From an uncultured Collinsella sp. (GTDB lineage: Bacteria; Actinomycetota; Coriobacteriia; Coriobacteriales; Coriobacteriaceae): DNA of 21,282 bases. Positions 7,773 to 15,103 of the stretch are shown piece by piece. The stretch spans positions 1 to 21,282 of the forward strand of contig URNI01000023.1 of assembly GCA_900549135.1 (NCBI GenBank). The letters are read 5' to 3'. Position 1 is the stretch's first letter; each line of letters begins with the position of its first letter. Under the pieces are notes generated by a model. It searched no databases. It was given only the letters and a program-made list of their open reading frames with translations, and was not told where the DNA came from. A program made the position numbers and the translations under genes.

Positions 7773-8741
7773 ATGAACGCACACGATCTGATCAAAGAGG
7801 CAATTGCCGAGAAGGGCAAGTTCGACAGCGTCTACTGGATTGCTTGCGGTGGCTCCATGATCGATTTGATCCCGGCCCATGAGCTTCTGCAGCGCGAGGC
7901 AACCACCTTCACTTCGTATATCTATACGGCTCGCGAGTTCGATATCATGCGTCCGCGTCGTCTGGGCGAGAAGTCCCTGGTCATCGCTTGTAGCCACAGT
8001 GGCAACACCCCTGAGGTCGTCGAGGGCTGCGAGATTGCCCTTGCTGCCGGCGCTACGGTGATCGCCCAGACCGACAACGCTGGATCTAAGATCGACACCG
8101 GTAAATGGACCACGTGGGTCTACCCGTGGGGCGAGGGCGTGCCGCAGGCCGAGGTCCCCGCTGGCATTTCGCTGTCGCTTGCGGCAGAGCTGCTCGATCA
8201 GCAGGAGGGTTACGCTGATCTTGCCGATATGTATGCCGGTATCGCCGAGATGGATAAGATTCTTCCCCCGGCACGCGAGAAGGTAAATGCCGAGCTGGGC
8301 GATCGCTTTGCCAAGCTTTGCCAGGAGCACGAGTTCTTCTATATTCTGGGCAGCGGTCCCAACTTTAGCCAGACCTACGGTTTCGCTATCTGCTCTCTTA
8401 TGGAGATGCAGTGGCAGCACTGCAGCTACATCCACTCTGCCGAGTACTTCCATGGCCCCTTCGAGGCTACTCAGGATGGCGTTTTTTACTTCCTGCAGAT
8501 GGGCTCCAGCGAGTGCCGTGCTATGGACGAGCGCGCCCTGGCGTTCCTTAAGACGCATACCGATACGCTGATGGTGCTCGATGCCAAGGAGTACGGTATG
8601 GAAGCCGTGCCGGCGAGCGTCCGTGCCTATCTGGACCCGGTGCTGTTCTACGCCATGAACTGCGAGCTGCGTGCTGCACGCGGCAAGGTGTTTGATCACG
8701 ATCCCGATTTCCGTCGCTATATGGGTGTTGTCGAGTACTAG
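7773..8741 (+). CDS. frlB: FrlB-like fructosamine 6-phosphate deglycase (SIS domains)
   Basis: A 322-residue protein with two SIS (sugar isomerase) halves. The first half carries YWIACGG and the sugar-phosphate loop CSHSGNTPE (Ser74, Ser76, Thr79). The second half carries SAEYFHGPFE, with Glu224 and His227 in the place of the FrlB catalytic pair. The C-terminus FRRYMGVVEY closely follows that of E. coli FrlB. FrlB cleaves fructoselysine 6-phosphate to glucose 6-phosphate and lysine. There is no glutaminase domain, so it is not GlmS. ATG 7773 has AAAGGAA six bases before it; the upstream extension to 7704 overlaps frlC and looks non-coding. The amine released here could be other than lysine. 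Confidence 0.88.
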   Translation: MNAHDLIKEAIAEKGKFDSVYWIACGGSMIDLIPAHELLQREATTFTSYIYTAREFDIMRPRRLGEKSLVIACSHSGNTPEVVEGCEIALAAGATVIAQTDNAGSKIDTGKWTTWVYPWGEGVPQAEVPAGISLSLAAELLDQQEGYADLADMYAGIAEMDKILPPAREKVNAELGDRFAKLCQEHEFFYILGSGPNFSQTYGFAICSLMEMQWQHCSYIHSAEYFHGPFEATQDGVFYFLQMGSSECRAMDERALAFLKTHTDTLMVLDAKEYGMEAVPASVRAYLDPVLFYAMNCELRAARGKVFDHDPDFRRYMGVVEY

Positions 8742-8755
8742 AAGGGGTAAAGGCC

Positions 8756-9619
8756 ATGGCATTTAACGTTAACGCGCTCGGATTTGGCGACAACGTCGTC
8801 GATCGCTACGAGCATATCCACACCATGTATCCTGGCGGCAACGCGGTTAACTTCGCCGTTTATGCCAAGAAATGCGGTGCCGCACGTTCTGCATACATGG
8901 GCATTTTTGGCAATGACGCCGCTGCCGAGCATGTCATTGCAAGCCTCGAGGATGAGGGTATCGAGCTTGACAAGTGCGAGCAGATGATTGGCGAGAACGG
9001 AGCGGCTCGCGTGACCGTCGTTGACGGTGACCGTGTCTTCCTCGGCTCCAACGAGGGCGGTATCCGTGGCGATGCGCGCTATGTCCTCGATCGCTTTGAC
9101 CTTTCGTACATGAAGCAGTTCGATGTGGTTCATTCGGGAAACTATTGCTTTACCGAGCGCGAGCTGCCCAAGTTGAAGGCTGCGGGCGTCACGGTCTCTT
9201 TTGACTTTTCAGACGACTCTACCGACGAGTACTACGAGCAGATTGCGCCCTACGTCGATTTTGCTTTCTTTAGTGCGGCGGATGCTGCGAGTGAGGACGA
9301 GATTCGCGAGCGTCTGGCATGGGTGAAGGGCCTGGGTCCGCGTTTTGTGTCGGCTACGGCGGGCGCCGAGGGCTGCATTGCTTACGACGGCGAGCGTTAT
9401 TACCGCCAGCTGGCTAAACCGGTAACGGACATGAAGGACACCATGGGGGCGGGCGACTCGTTCCTCACCTCGTTTTTGATGTGCTATCTCGATTCCGCCA
9501 AGCGCGGTGAGGATGGCGCCGAGGCCATCGAGCGCGCGCTCGACTTTGCTGCCGGGTTTGCCTCGACCGTGTGCGGCATGGAAGGTTCTTGGGGCCACGG
9601 AGCGCCAATCGTCGAATAG
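8756..9619 (+). CDS. frlD: FrlD-like fructosamine 6-kinase (PfkB family)
   Basis: A 287-residue sugar kinase of the ribokinase/PfkB family. GDNVVDRY near the start and PGGNAVNFAVY (Gly27-Asn32 core) closely follow E. coli FrlD, and so does DRVFLGSNEGG. The ATP/catalytic signature is DTMGAGDSF, with the base Asp234. FrlD phosphorylates the 6-position of the Amadori sugar, giving the substrate of FrlB encoded 14 bases upstream. The ATG lies behind AAGGGGTAAAGG. The C-terminal EGSWGHGAP matches the end of the FrlD fold. This is the best evidence, together with FrlB, that the operon handles a fructosamine. Confidence 0.87.
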   Translation: MAFNVNALGFGDNVVDRYEHIHTMYPGGNAVNFAVYAKKCGAARSAYMGIFGNDAAAEHVIASLEDEGIELDKCEQMIGENGAARVTVVDGDRVFLGSNEGGIRGDARYVLDRFDLSYMKQFDVVHSGNYCFTERELPKLKAAGVTVSFDFSDDSTDEYYEQIAPYVDFAFFSAADAASEDEIRERLAWVKGLGPRFVSATAGAEGCIAYDGERYYRQLAKPVTDMKDTMGAGDSFLTSFLMCYLDSAKRGEDGAEAIERALDFAAGFASTVCGMEGSWGHGAPIVE

Positions 9620-9689
9620 CTTAAGAAAGCGTACGGCGGTCTGGCTATGAGGCCTTGGACAGCCGATGCAAAACAATAAGCGAAACGCG

Positions 9690-9723
9690 AAAAGGGGGCT
9701 CGCCATGTGGCGGGTCCCCTTTT
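9690..9723 (+). terminator. Intra-operon terminator between the two PfkB kinases
   Basis: A 15-bp stem (9690-9704 with 9709-9723, two G-T pairs) with an ATGT loop. The 3' arm ends in CCCCTTTT and the 5' arm begins AAAAGGGG, so it could stop transcription. It divides the operon into an upstream transport/Frl part and a downstream part, and the next ribosome site (GGAGAA) starts seven bases after it. It probably sets lower expression of the second half rather than ending the unit, since no other promoter is obvious. Confidence 0.75.
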
Positions 9724-9740
9724 GAACATTGGAGAAGACC

Positions 9741-10541
9741 ATGGGTATTAAAGCGTGTGCGGCTGGTTTTTGCTGCGCGGACGTCTATCAAAACATCGGC
9801 GTGTTCTATCCGACTGGTAATGGCATTGACTGGGGTATCCATCTTGCACGAATGGGCGTTTCGGTATCCGCCGTGTCGGTTGTCGGCAAGGACGAGTACG
9901 GAGACAAGATGAGAGAGGCGCTGGCCGCTGAGGGGTTCGATATCTCACATCTGCGGGTGGAAGATGGCGACACCTCGGTGATGCTCATGGCATTGAAAGA
10001 CGGCGTCGATCGCGTGCATCTCGAGGCAATCGATGGCGTAATGGAGACATATCGACCGAATGAAGACGACCGGGCGTTTATCCTAGAGCATGACATCATC
10101 CATACCGACCTGTTTGGTAATTGTTTGGACCTCCTGCCCGAATGGCATGATGCGGGCAAGACGGTGGTTATGGACTTCTCGGTGTTCAGCCAGGATCCCG
10201 AATATGCATGTGAGGCTCATTTTCCTTACGTTGACTACGCATTCATGTCGTTTGAAGAGGACACTCCGGAGCTACGGGACTGGGTACGCCACGTGCAGGG
10301 ATTGGGACCGCGCGTTGCGGTTGCCACGCTTGGCGAGAAGGGAAGCATTGCCTATGACGGTGAGCGCTTCTATGAGTGCGGGATCGTACCGGCGGAGAAG
10401 GTCGTTAATACCGTGGGTGCCGGCGACTCGTATATTGCCGGGTTTACCAAGGGCGTGATCGATGGCCTTAATATTCCGGCGTGTATGAAGGCGGGCGCTG
10501 AGCTGTCGTCCCGAGTGATTGGTTCGTTTGAGCCGTACTAG
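9741..10541 (+). CDS. Second PfkB-family sugar kinase, divergent FrlD paralogue
   Basis: A 266-residue ribokinase-family protein related to the FrlD-like gene upstream. The ATP/catalytic signature NTVGAGDSY with Asp229 is intact, so it should be an active kinase. The substrate loop differs: where FrlD has GGNAVN, this protein has TGNGID (residues 25-30), and the opening GDNVVD is replaced by FCCADVYQN. That suggests a different sugar substrate. ATG 9741 has GGAGAA before it; the alternative TTG at 9729 would include the ribosome site. It is the first gene after the internal terminator and lies 27 bases before an amidohydrolase gene. Substrate unknown. Confidence 0.82.
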   Translation: MGIKACAAGFCCADVYQNIGVFYPTGNGIDWGIHLARMGVSVSAVSVVGKDEYGDKMREALAAEGFDISHLRVEDGDTSVMLMALKDGVDRVHLEAIDGVMETYRPNEDDRAFILEHDIIHTDLFGNCLDLLPEWHDAGKTVVMDFSVFSQDPEYACEAHFPYVDYAFMSFEEDTPELRDWVRHVQGLGPRVAVATLGEKGSIAYDGERFYECGIVPAEKVVNTVGAGDSYIAGFTKGVIDGLNIPACMKAGAELSSRVIGSFEPY

Positions 10542-10568
10542 GGTCAAATGCCTGGAAAGGAGTACGAA

Positions 10569-11429
10569 ATGGTTATCGACATGTTGGTCCATCCTATGCT
10601 CTACGGCGAGATCTGTACGCCGGGTGATGAGCCTGATGGATTCGGCTTTTGGTCACGAGAATTTGGTATGGGGCATATGGGCCCCATGGATTGGGATGAG
10701 CTTCAAGTTGAGATGGACGTCTGCGACGTGCAGAAGAGCGTGCTCATGCCGCTCGATGTAACCACGGCATGCGGAGGGCACTTTGGCACCAATGACCAGA
10801 TTGCCATGCTGGTTGCCGCGCATCCCGATCGTCTGTGGGGATTTGCGAGCGTAGACCCGCAGGTGAGCGGTGCCGCAGACGAATTGGAGCGCGCCTTTAC
10901 CGAGCTGGGGGCAAAGGGGCTTTGCCTGCATCCTGCAAAGCAGGGTTTTGCCCCCGATGATGCTGTGGCCGAGCCGCTTTACGAGCTGTGCGAGCGCTAT
11001 AACAAGCCGGTGGTTTTCCATGCCGGTATGTCTTGGGAGCCTGGCGCAGAGCTCTCGCGCAGTAACCCGCTTGCATTTGAGCACACAATCGCAACGCATC
11101 CAAATGTGCGCTTTAGTTTGGCCCACTTTGGCTGGCCCTGGGTGCGCGAGACCGTGGCGATGCTGCTCAAGTATCCCAACTGCTACACGGACACCTCTAT
11201 CACTTACATCGATTCGCCCGAGGAGATGATGCAGCGTCTTTTCACGGTCGATATGGGGCCGCTGTGGTATGAGCGCGCGCTATCGCACCAAGTGATGTTC
11301 GCCAGCAATACGCCGCGCTTCCGTGCATTCAAACTCAAGCGGGCGCTCGATACCGTGCCCATGCGCGATGATGCGCGAGAAAGGCTCTACTGGGGTAATG
11401 CCCTGCGTTTTCTTGAAGGGGATGAGTGA
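10569..11429 (+). CDS. Amidohydrolase_2 (ACMSD-like) family protein with altered ligands
   Basis: A 286-residue TIM-barrel protein of the amidohydrolase_2 group, which includes decarboxylases and lactone or amide hydrolases. Visible signatures are VIDMLVHP at the N-terminus, HAGMSW (His151), LAHFGWPW (His186) and FASNTPRF. The usual pattern is H-x-H at the start and Asp near the end. Here the first His is Leu6 and the Asp position is Asn247, so the metal site is reduced or changed. ATG 10569 has AAAGGAG six bases before it; the ATG at 10548 would contain that site. The gene is followed after two bases by the YjbQ gene. It may be a hydrolase acting without a full metal pair, a lyase, or a binding protein. 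Confidence 0.75.
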   Translation: MVIDMLVHPMLYGEICTPGDEPDGFGFWSREFGMGHMGPMDWDELQVEMDVCDVQKSVLMPLDVTTACGGHFGTNDQIAMLVAAHPDRLWGFASVDPQVSGAADELERAFTELGAKGLCLHPAKQGFAPDDAVAEPLYELCERYNKPVVFHAGMSWEPGAELSRSNPLAFEHTIATHPNVRFSLAHFGWPWVRETVAMLLKYPNCYTDTSITYIDSPEEMMQRLFTVDMGPLWYERALSHQVMFASNTPRFRAFKLKRALDTVPMRDDARERLYWGNALRFLEGDE

Positions 11430-11431
11430 AC

Positions 11432-11860
11432 ATGGTGACGCTCGAGACATTGAGCTATCTATCGACTGCTCCGGACCAGTTCATCGATATTACCGAGGAC
11501 GTGCACGCCGCCATCGAACGCAGCTCGGTGACCAATGGCTTGGCAGCGATTATTTTGTCGCATACGACCTGTGGAATCGTGGTAAACGAGGGGCTGCCCT
11601 GCGTGGAGACGGATCTTATGGAAACGCTTGATCGCATCGCCCCACTCGATGCCCCCTATGCGCATGCACACTTCCTGCCGAGCTATGGAGCCACCGGCAA
11701 CAACTCCTGTGGGCATATCAAGAGCATGATTTGTGGAAACAGCTGCTTCTTTCCCGTCCAAGATGGCCACATCGTGTGCGGAAGTGCCCAGAACATCTAT
11801 CTTGCGGAGTTTGACGGTCCGCAGAAGCGAAAAGTGTACGTCGAGGTGCTGGGGGAGTAA
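11432..11860 (+). CDS. yjbQ: YjbQ (UPF0047) family protein
   Basis: A 142-residue protein of the YjbQ/UPF0047 family. Conserved stretches are SHTTCGIVVNEG, NNSCGHIKSMICGNS, FPVQDG and EFDGPQKRKVYVEV, and the length is normal. Family members can rescue thiamine-phosphate synthase mutants weakly, but their natural reaction is not settled. Its place between an amidohydrolase and a BtpA-family gene suggests a sugar-phosphate related reaction in this pathway rather than thiamine synthesis. The start at ATG 11432 overlaps nothing and lies two bases after the preceding stop, so translation is probably coupled; GTG 11426 is an alternative. Confidence 0.85.
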   Translation: MVTLETLSYLSTAPDQFIDITEDVHAAIERSSVTNGLAAIILSHTTCGIVVNEGLPCVETDLMETLDRIAPLDAPYAHAHFLPSYGATGNNSCGHIKSMICGNSCFFPVQDGHIVCGSAQNIYLAEFDGPQKRKVYVEVLGE

Positions 11861-11893
11861 CGTCCCTGCAATAACCCTATGAAGGAGCACGTT

Positions 11894-12703
11894 ATGTCGT
11901 TTCTAACCTCGATGTTCAAGACCGAAAAGCCGGTTATCGGAATGCTGCACCTGCGTCCTCTGCCGGGCGATCCACTGTATTACCCGGGCGGAAGCGTGTC
12001 GCAGGTCGTGGAAGCCGCCAAGCGCGATCTCGAGGCATTGCAGCAGGGCGGTGTCGATGGCATTTTGATTACCAATGAGCTCTCGATGCCCTATGAGCAG
12101 CACGTTTCTTCCTCAACCCTTGCATCGATGGGCTATGTTATCGGGGCTCTATCCCATGATCTGTCGACTCCTTGGGGAGCTGAGGCTATTTACGATGGTG
12201 ATGCCACAATCGAGCTGTGCGCTGCCGTCGACGCGCAGTTCACACGCTGCAATTTTTGCGGTGCCTGGGCCGGTGATCTTGGACTGATTAACCGAGATTT
12301 CGCTCACACCATGCGTCGCAAGGCGGCGCTGCGCCTGGACGATCTCAAGCTTTTTCACTTCATCACGAGCGAGGGGGAGGTTTATCTCAACGACCGCACG
12401 ACTGCGGACATTGCCGATTCACTTCTCTTTAATTGCCTTCCGGATGCAATGGTCATCGGCGGTTCGGCTGCCGGTCGTGGCGCTTCGGGCGAGCTTGCCG
12501 ATGAAGTCCGCGAGCGTGTTGGCCAAGTGCCTGTGGTATGTGGCACCGGTTGTCGCGAAAATACCGTGGCTGACGTATTTGCTCACTACGATGGCGCGTT
12601 TGTCGGCACCTGCTTAAAGCGCGACGGAAAGCTGGATGCCCCGGTTGATGTTGAGCGGGTAGCTCGTTTTATGGCTGCCGCTCGTACGGCGCGAGGGGAG
12701 TAG
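11894..12703 (+). CDS. BtpA/SgcQ family TIM-barrel protein
   Basis: A 269-residue member of the BtpA/SgcQ family. The N-terminus VIGMLHLRPLPGDPLY, the GGVDGILITNE strand, the RCNFCGAWAGDLGLINRD region and the C-terminal phosphate-loop-like VCGTGCRENTV agree with the family. BtpA was named for photosystem I accumulation in a cyanobacterium, while SgcQ lies in a cryptic sugar operon of E. coli. The enzymatic reaction is unknown, but the fold suggests a phosphorylated-sugar aldolase or phosphoribosyl-type enzyme. AAGGAG lies six bases before ATG 11894. It is six bases upstream of the FGGY kinase gene, which fits a joint role. Confidence 0.85.
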   Translation: MSFLTSMFKTEKPVIGMLHLRPLPGDPLYYPGGSVSQVVEAAKRDLEALQQGGVDGILITNELSMPYEQHVSSSTLASMGYVIGALSHDLSTPWGAEAIYDGDATIELCAAVDAQFTRCNFCGAWAGDLGLINRDFAHTMRRKAALRLDDLKLFHFITSEGEVYLNDRTTADIADSLLFNCLPDAMVIGGSAAGRGASGELADEVRERVGQVPVVCGTGCRENTVADVFAHYDGAFVGTCLKRDGKLDAPVDVERVARFMAAARTARGE

Positions 12704-12709
12704 GCACCT

Positions 12710-14227
12710 ATGGCGCTCTATCTGGGTATTGATATTGGGACAAGCGCCTCTAAAGGCGTTTTAATCGATGATCGATGCAACATCGTTTGCCAAGCCTCTT
12801 GTGGACACGAGACGGACAACCCGCGTGATGGATGGTACCAGCATGATGCGGAGGCAGTTTGGTGGGGCGATTTTTGCCGCTTGTCGCGCGAGCTGGTGGC
12901 GCGATCGGGGGTTAACGCGGCACAGATCGGATGCGTGGGCCTTTCCGCATTGGGTTGCGACTGTGTGCCGGTCGATACCGAGTGCAACGCGCTGGCGCCC
13001 GCGATTTTGTATGGAGTCGATGCACGTTCGAAGCCGCAGATTGACGAGCTCCTTTCCGAATATGGGTCAGATCGCGCACGCGAACTTTTCGGGCATGATC
13101 CCTGTTCGTCAGATATTGCTCCCAAGATCTTGTGGTTTAAGGAGAATATGCCCGAGGTGCACGAACGTGCCGCGAAGTTCCTGACGGCGTCATCGTTTCT
13201 ATGCGCAAAGTTGACGGGGCGTTTTACGGTGGACCGTTATTTGGCGGAGGATTTTCTTCCCCTATACGACCGCTACACCTGGAAGGTTGATGCTCGGGAA
13301 TGTGCTCGTTTCTGCCGGCCTGACCAGATGGCGGAGGTAATGTCGGCTACCGATATTGCCGGGGTGATTACGCGGTGTGCGGCTGAGGCGACGGGGCTCG
13401 CGGCAGGGACACCTGTCTTAGTGGGAACGGGCGACTCTGGTGCCGAGGCCATTTCGACGGGTGTATTCCGTCCCGGCGATATGATGGTTCAGTTGGGGAG
13501 TACGGCGTATTTCATCTACCTAGCTGATCATATGATCGATGATGCCCGCCTGTGGCCGGGGACGTTTATCATTCCCGGAACTTACGGGATCTGCGCGGGG
13601 ACCAATACGGCGGGCGCACTCACATCGTGGCTGCGCCAAGAGCTGTATCGCGACGCCGTAGAGGCCGAGGGCCACGGTGGTCCCGATGCCTATTCGGTTA
13701 TGGCGCATGATGCCGCCGATGTGGCGCCGGGTGCCGATGGGCTCCTGTGTCTGCCGTACTTTGCGGGGGAGCGTACTCCGCTCAACGATCCCGAGGCGCG
13801 TGGCGTCTTCTTTGGCCTGACCGGAAGGCATACGCGAGCCCATATGGTTCGCGCCGCCTTGGAAGGCGTCGCGTATACCGTTGCATCCCATGTCGACATT
13901 ATCGAGCGAGAGCATGGACTGCCAATTGGGCGCATTATGCTTGTCGGAGGTGGAACCAAGAATCCAGTTTGGATGCAGGCCATCGCCGACGTATGCGGGC
14001 GCGAGGTCTCGGTTGCCAAGGTTACGGTGGGTGCATGCTTCGGTGATGCCATCATGGCAGCTCTCGCAGGCGGCGCCTATGCATCATGGGATGAACTCGC
14101 CCGAGTCCTTGGCGTTGCGCAAACAATCGAGCCCGATATGGCTGCCCACGAGTTATATGCGTCGCGTCGTCATATCTTTGACGAATTGTATGCACGCAAC
14201 CGTGATCTCATGCACGAATTGGTGTAA
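12710..14227 (+). CDS. FGGY-family carbohydrate kinase
   Basis: A 505-residue sugar kinase of normal FGGY length. LGIDIGTSASKG at the N-terminus binds phosphate, GWYQHDAEAVWW follows the xylulokinase pattern, GTGDSGAEAI carries the probable catalytic base Asp242, and LVGGGTKNPVW forms the adenosine site. Relatives phosphorylate xylulose, ribulose, gluconate, erythritol or similar polyols. It is the last gene of the operon, six bases after the BtpA-family gene and followed by a probable terminator. Together with the PfkB kinase it gives this locus three sugar kinases, which suggests more than one phosphorylated sugar intermediate. The substrate cannot be told from sequence alone. Confidence 0.9.
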   Translation: MALYLGIDIGTSASKGVLIDDRCNIVCQASCGHETDNPRDGWYQHDAEAVWWGDFCRLSRELVARSGVNAAQIGCVGLSALGCDCVPVDTECNALAPAILYGVDARSKPQIDELLSEYGSDRARELFGHDPCSSDIAPKILWFKENMPEVHERAAKFLTASSFLCAKLTGRFTVDRYLAEDFLPLYDRYTWKVDARECARFCRPDQMAEVMSATDIAGVITRCAAEATGLAAGTPVLVGTGDSGAEAISTGVFRPGDMMVQLGSTAYFIYLADHMIDDARLWPGTFIIPGTYGICAGTNTAGALTSWLRQELYRDAVEAEGHGGPDAYSVMAHDAADVAPGADGLLCLPYFAGERTPLNDPEARGVFFGLTGRHTRAHMVRAALEGVAYTVASHVDIIEREHGLPIGRIMLVGGGTKNPVWMQAIADVCGREVSVAKVTVGACFGDAIMAALAGGAYASWDELARVLGVAQTIEPDMAAHELYASRRHIFDELYARNRDLMHELV

Positions 14228-14254
14228 TGCTGCCGAATTGTACTGCCTACCAAT

Positions 14255-14295
14255 AGGGACTGCGTTGTGCGATTCGCATGTCCCTTGGCATTTTT
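14255..14295 (+). terminator. Probable terminator at the operon end
   Basis: A 10-bp stem with one bulged base (14255-14264 with 14275-14285) is followed a few bases later by TTTTT (14291-14295). It lies between the FGGY kinase and the convergent tatD-type gene. Confidence 0.5.
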
Positions 14296-14306
14296 GCCCA
14301 CAGGGG

Positions 14307-15089
14307 TTAGTGAAGGTCAAAAACAGAGTGCGCATTTGCTGAAACTACCGACTCGATGCGCTTTGCGTCACAGTTTTTGAGTGAGGCAATGCGCATCGAG
14401 GTCCTTGTGAGCGATTTGATGAGCGACTGCGCGCTTGTCTCTATGTTTGGTTCGGCTGGCGCATCGGTCTCGAGCAGTAGACGGTCGAGTGGAATCTGTC
14501 GTGTGTATTCGCGACCGCGCTTGGTGGCGAGCATACGCTCGTTCACGGAAAAATAGCAGCCTGCGTTTCGCGCGCGGACGAGTTCGTCCGAAGTACCGCT
14601 AAACCAGTGGAAGATGATAACGGGGGAGTCGGGGTTTGGGATGAGTAGTCCATGCGATTCGAGGACGTCCAGTACGGCTCCTGCCGAACGAACGGCGTGA
14701 ATTGATATCACGCGCCCGGTAAGAGGATGCTGCATGAGCGCATCGCAGAGCCGGTTAAGTGCCTGTATTTGTAGCGGCTCACTTCCAGCAAAGCGCGCGG
14801 AAAAGTCGAGTCCGACTTCGCCGATGTAGCGTTCTTGGGCAGCAACTTCGCAAAGCAGATTGACTTCGACAAAACCGCAGTGGCCATCGGCGAGCCACCA
14901 GGGGTGAAGCCCAACGCCGGCGATGATGCCTGGTTGGCGACAGGCGCGCTCGTTTGCGGCCGAAAAGTCGCGCGGATTGACGCCGCAGTCAAATAGACCC
15001 AAGCCCAGCGCCGTCGCCTCATCGGCAACGGCGTCCGGGTGAGCCATTAAATCAAGATGACAGTGTGCATCAAATAACCGGGGCTCCAT
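14307..15089 (-). CDS. TatD-family metal-dependent hydrolase
   Basis: A 260-residue TIM-barrel hydrolase of the TatD family. Metal ligands are visible: DAHCHLD (His9, His11), GEVGLDFS (Glu91), SIHAVR (His131), FHWFSG (His161) and LLETDAP (Asp209). Members act as Mg-dependent 3'-5' exonucleases or DNA repair factors, although the cellular substrate is debated. It is 14 bases downstream of the tcdA gene on the same strand, so they probably share a transcript. The start has CGGAG upstream. It converges with the operon on the opposite strand. The C-terminus is slightly longer and less conserved than in E. coli TatD. Confidence 0.88.
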   Translation of the reverse strand: MEPRLFDAHCHLDLMAHPDAVADEATALGLGLFDCGVNPRDFSAANERACRQPGIIAGVGLHPWWLADGHCGFVEVNLLCEVAAQERYIGEVGLDFSARFAGSEPLQIQALNRLCDALMQHPLTGRVISIHAVRSAGAVLDVLESHGLLIPNPDSPVIIFHWFSGTSDELVRARNAGCYFSVNERMLATKRGREYTRQIPLDRLLLETDAPAEPNIETSAQSLIKSLTRTSMRIASLKNCDAKRIESVVSANAHSVFDLH

Positions 15090-15103
15090 CTCGGTGCGCT
15101 CCG

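Noticed and set aside
7773..8741. GlmS (glucosamine 6-phosphate synthase) for the SIS protein
   Set aside because: No N-terminal glutaminase domain, and length, active-site Glu/His context and C-terminus agree with FrlB.
7629..8762. A 377-codon minus-strand frame
   Set aside because: Antisense to the FrlB-like gene, whose active-site motifs and C-terminus are clear.
11432..11860. A thiamine biosynthesis role for the YjbQ protein
   Set aside because: No other thiamine gene is nearby and no TPP riboswitch is visible; the activity known for the family is weak and secondary.
11894..12703. A photosystem role for the BtpA-family protein
   Set aside because: The name comes from a cyanobacterium; nothing photosynthetic is here, and the sugar-operon context agrees with SgcQ.
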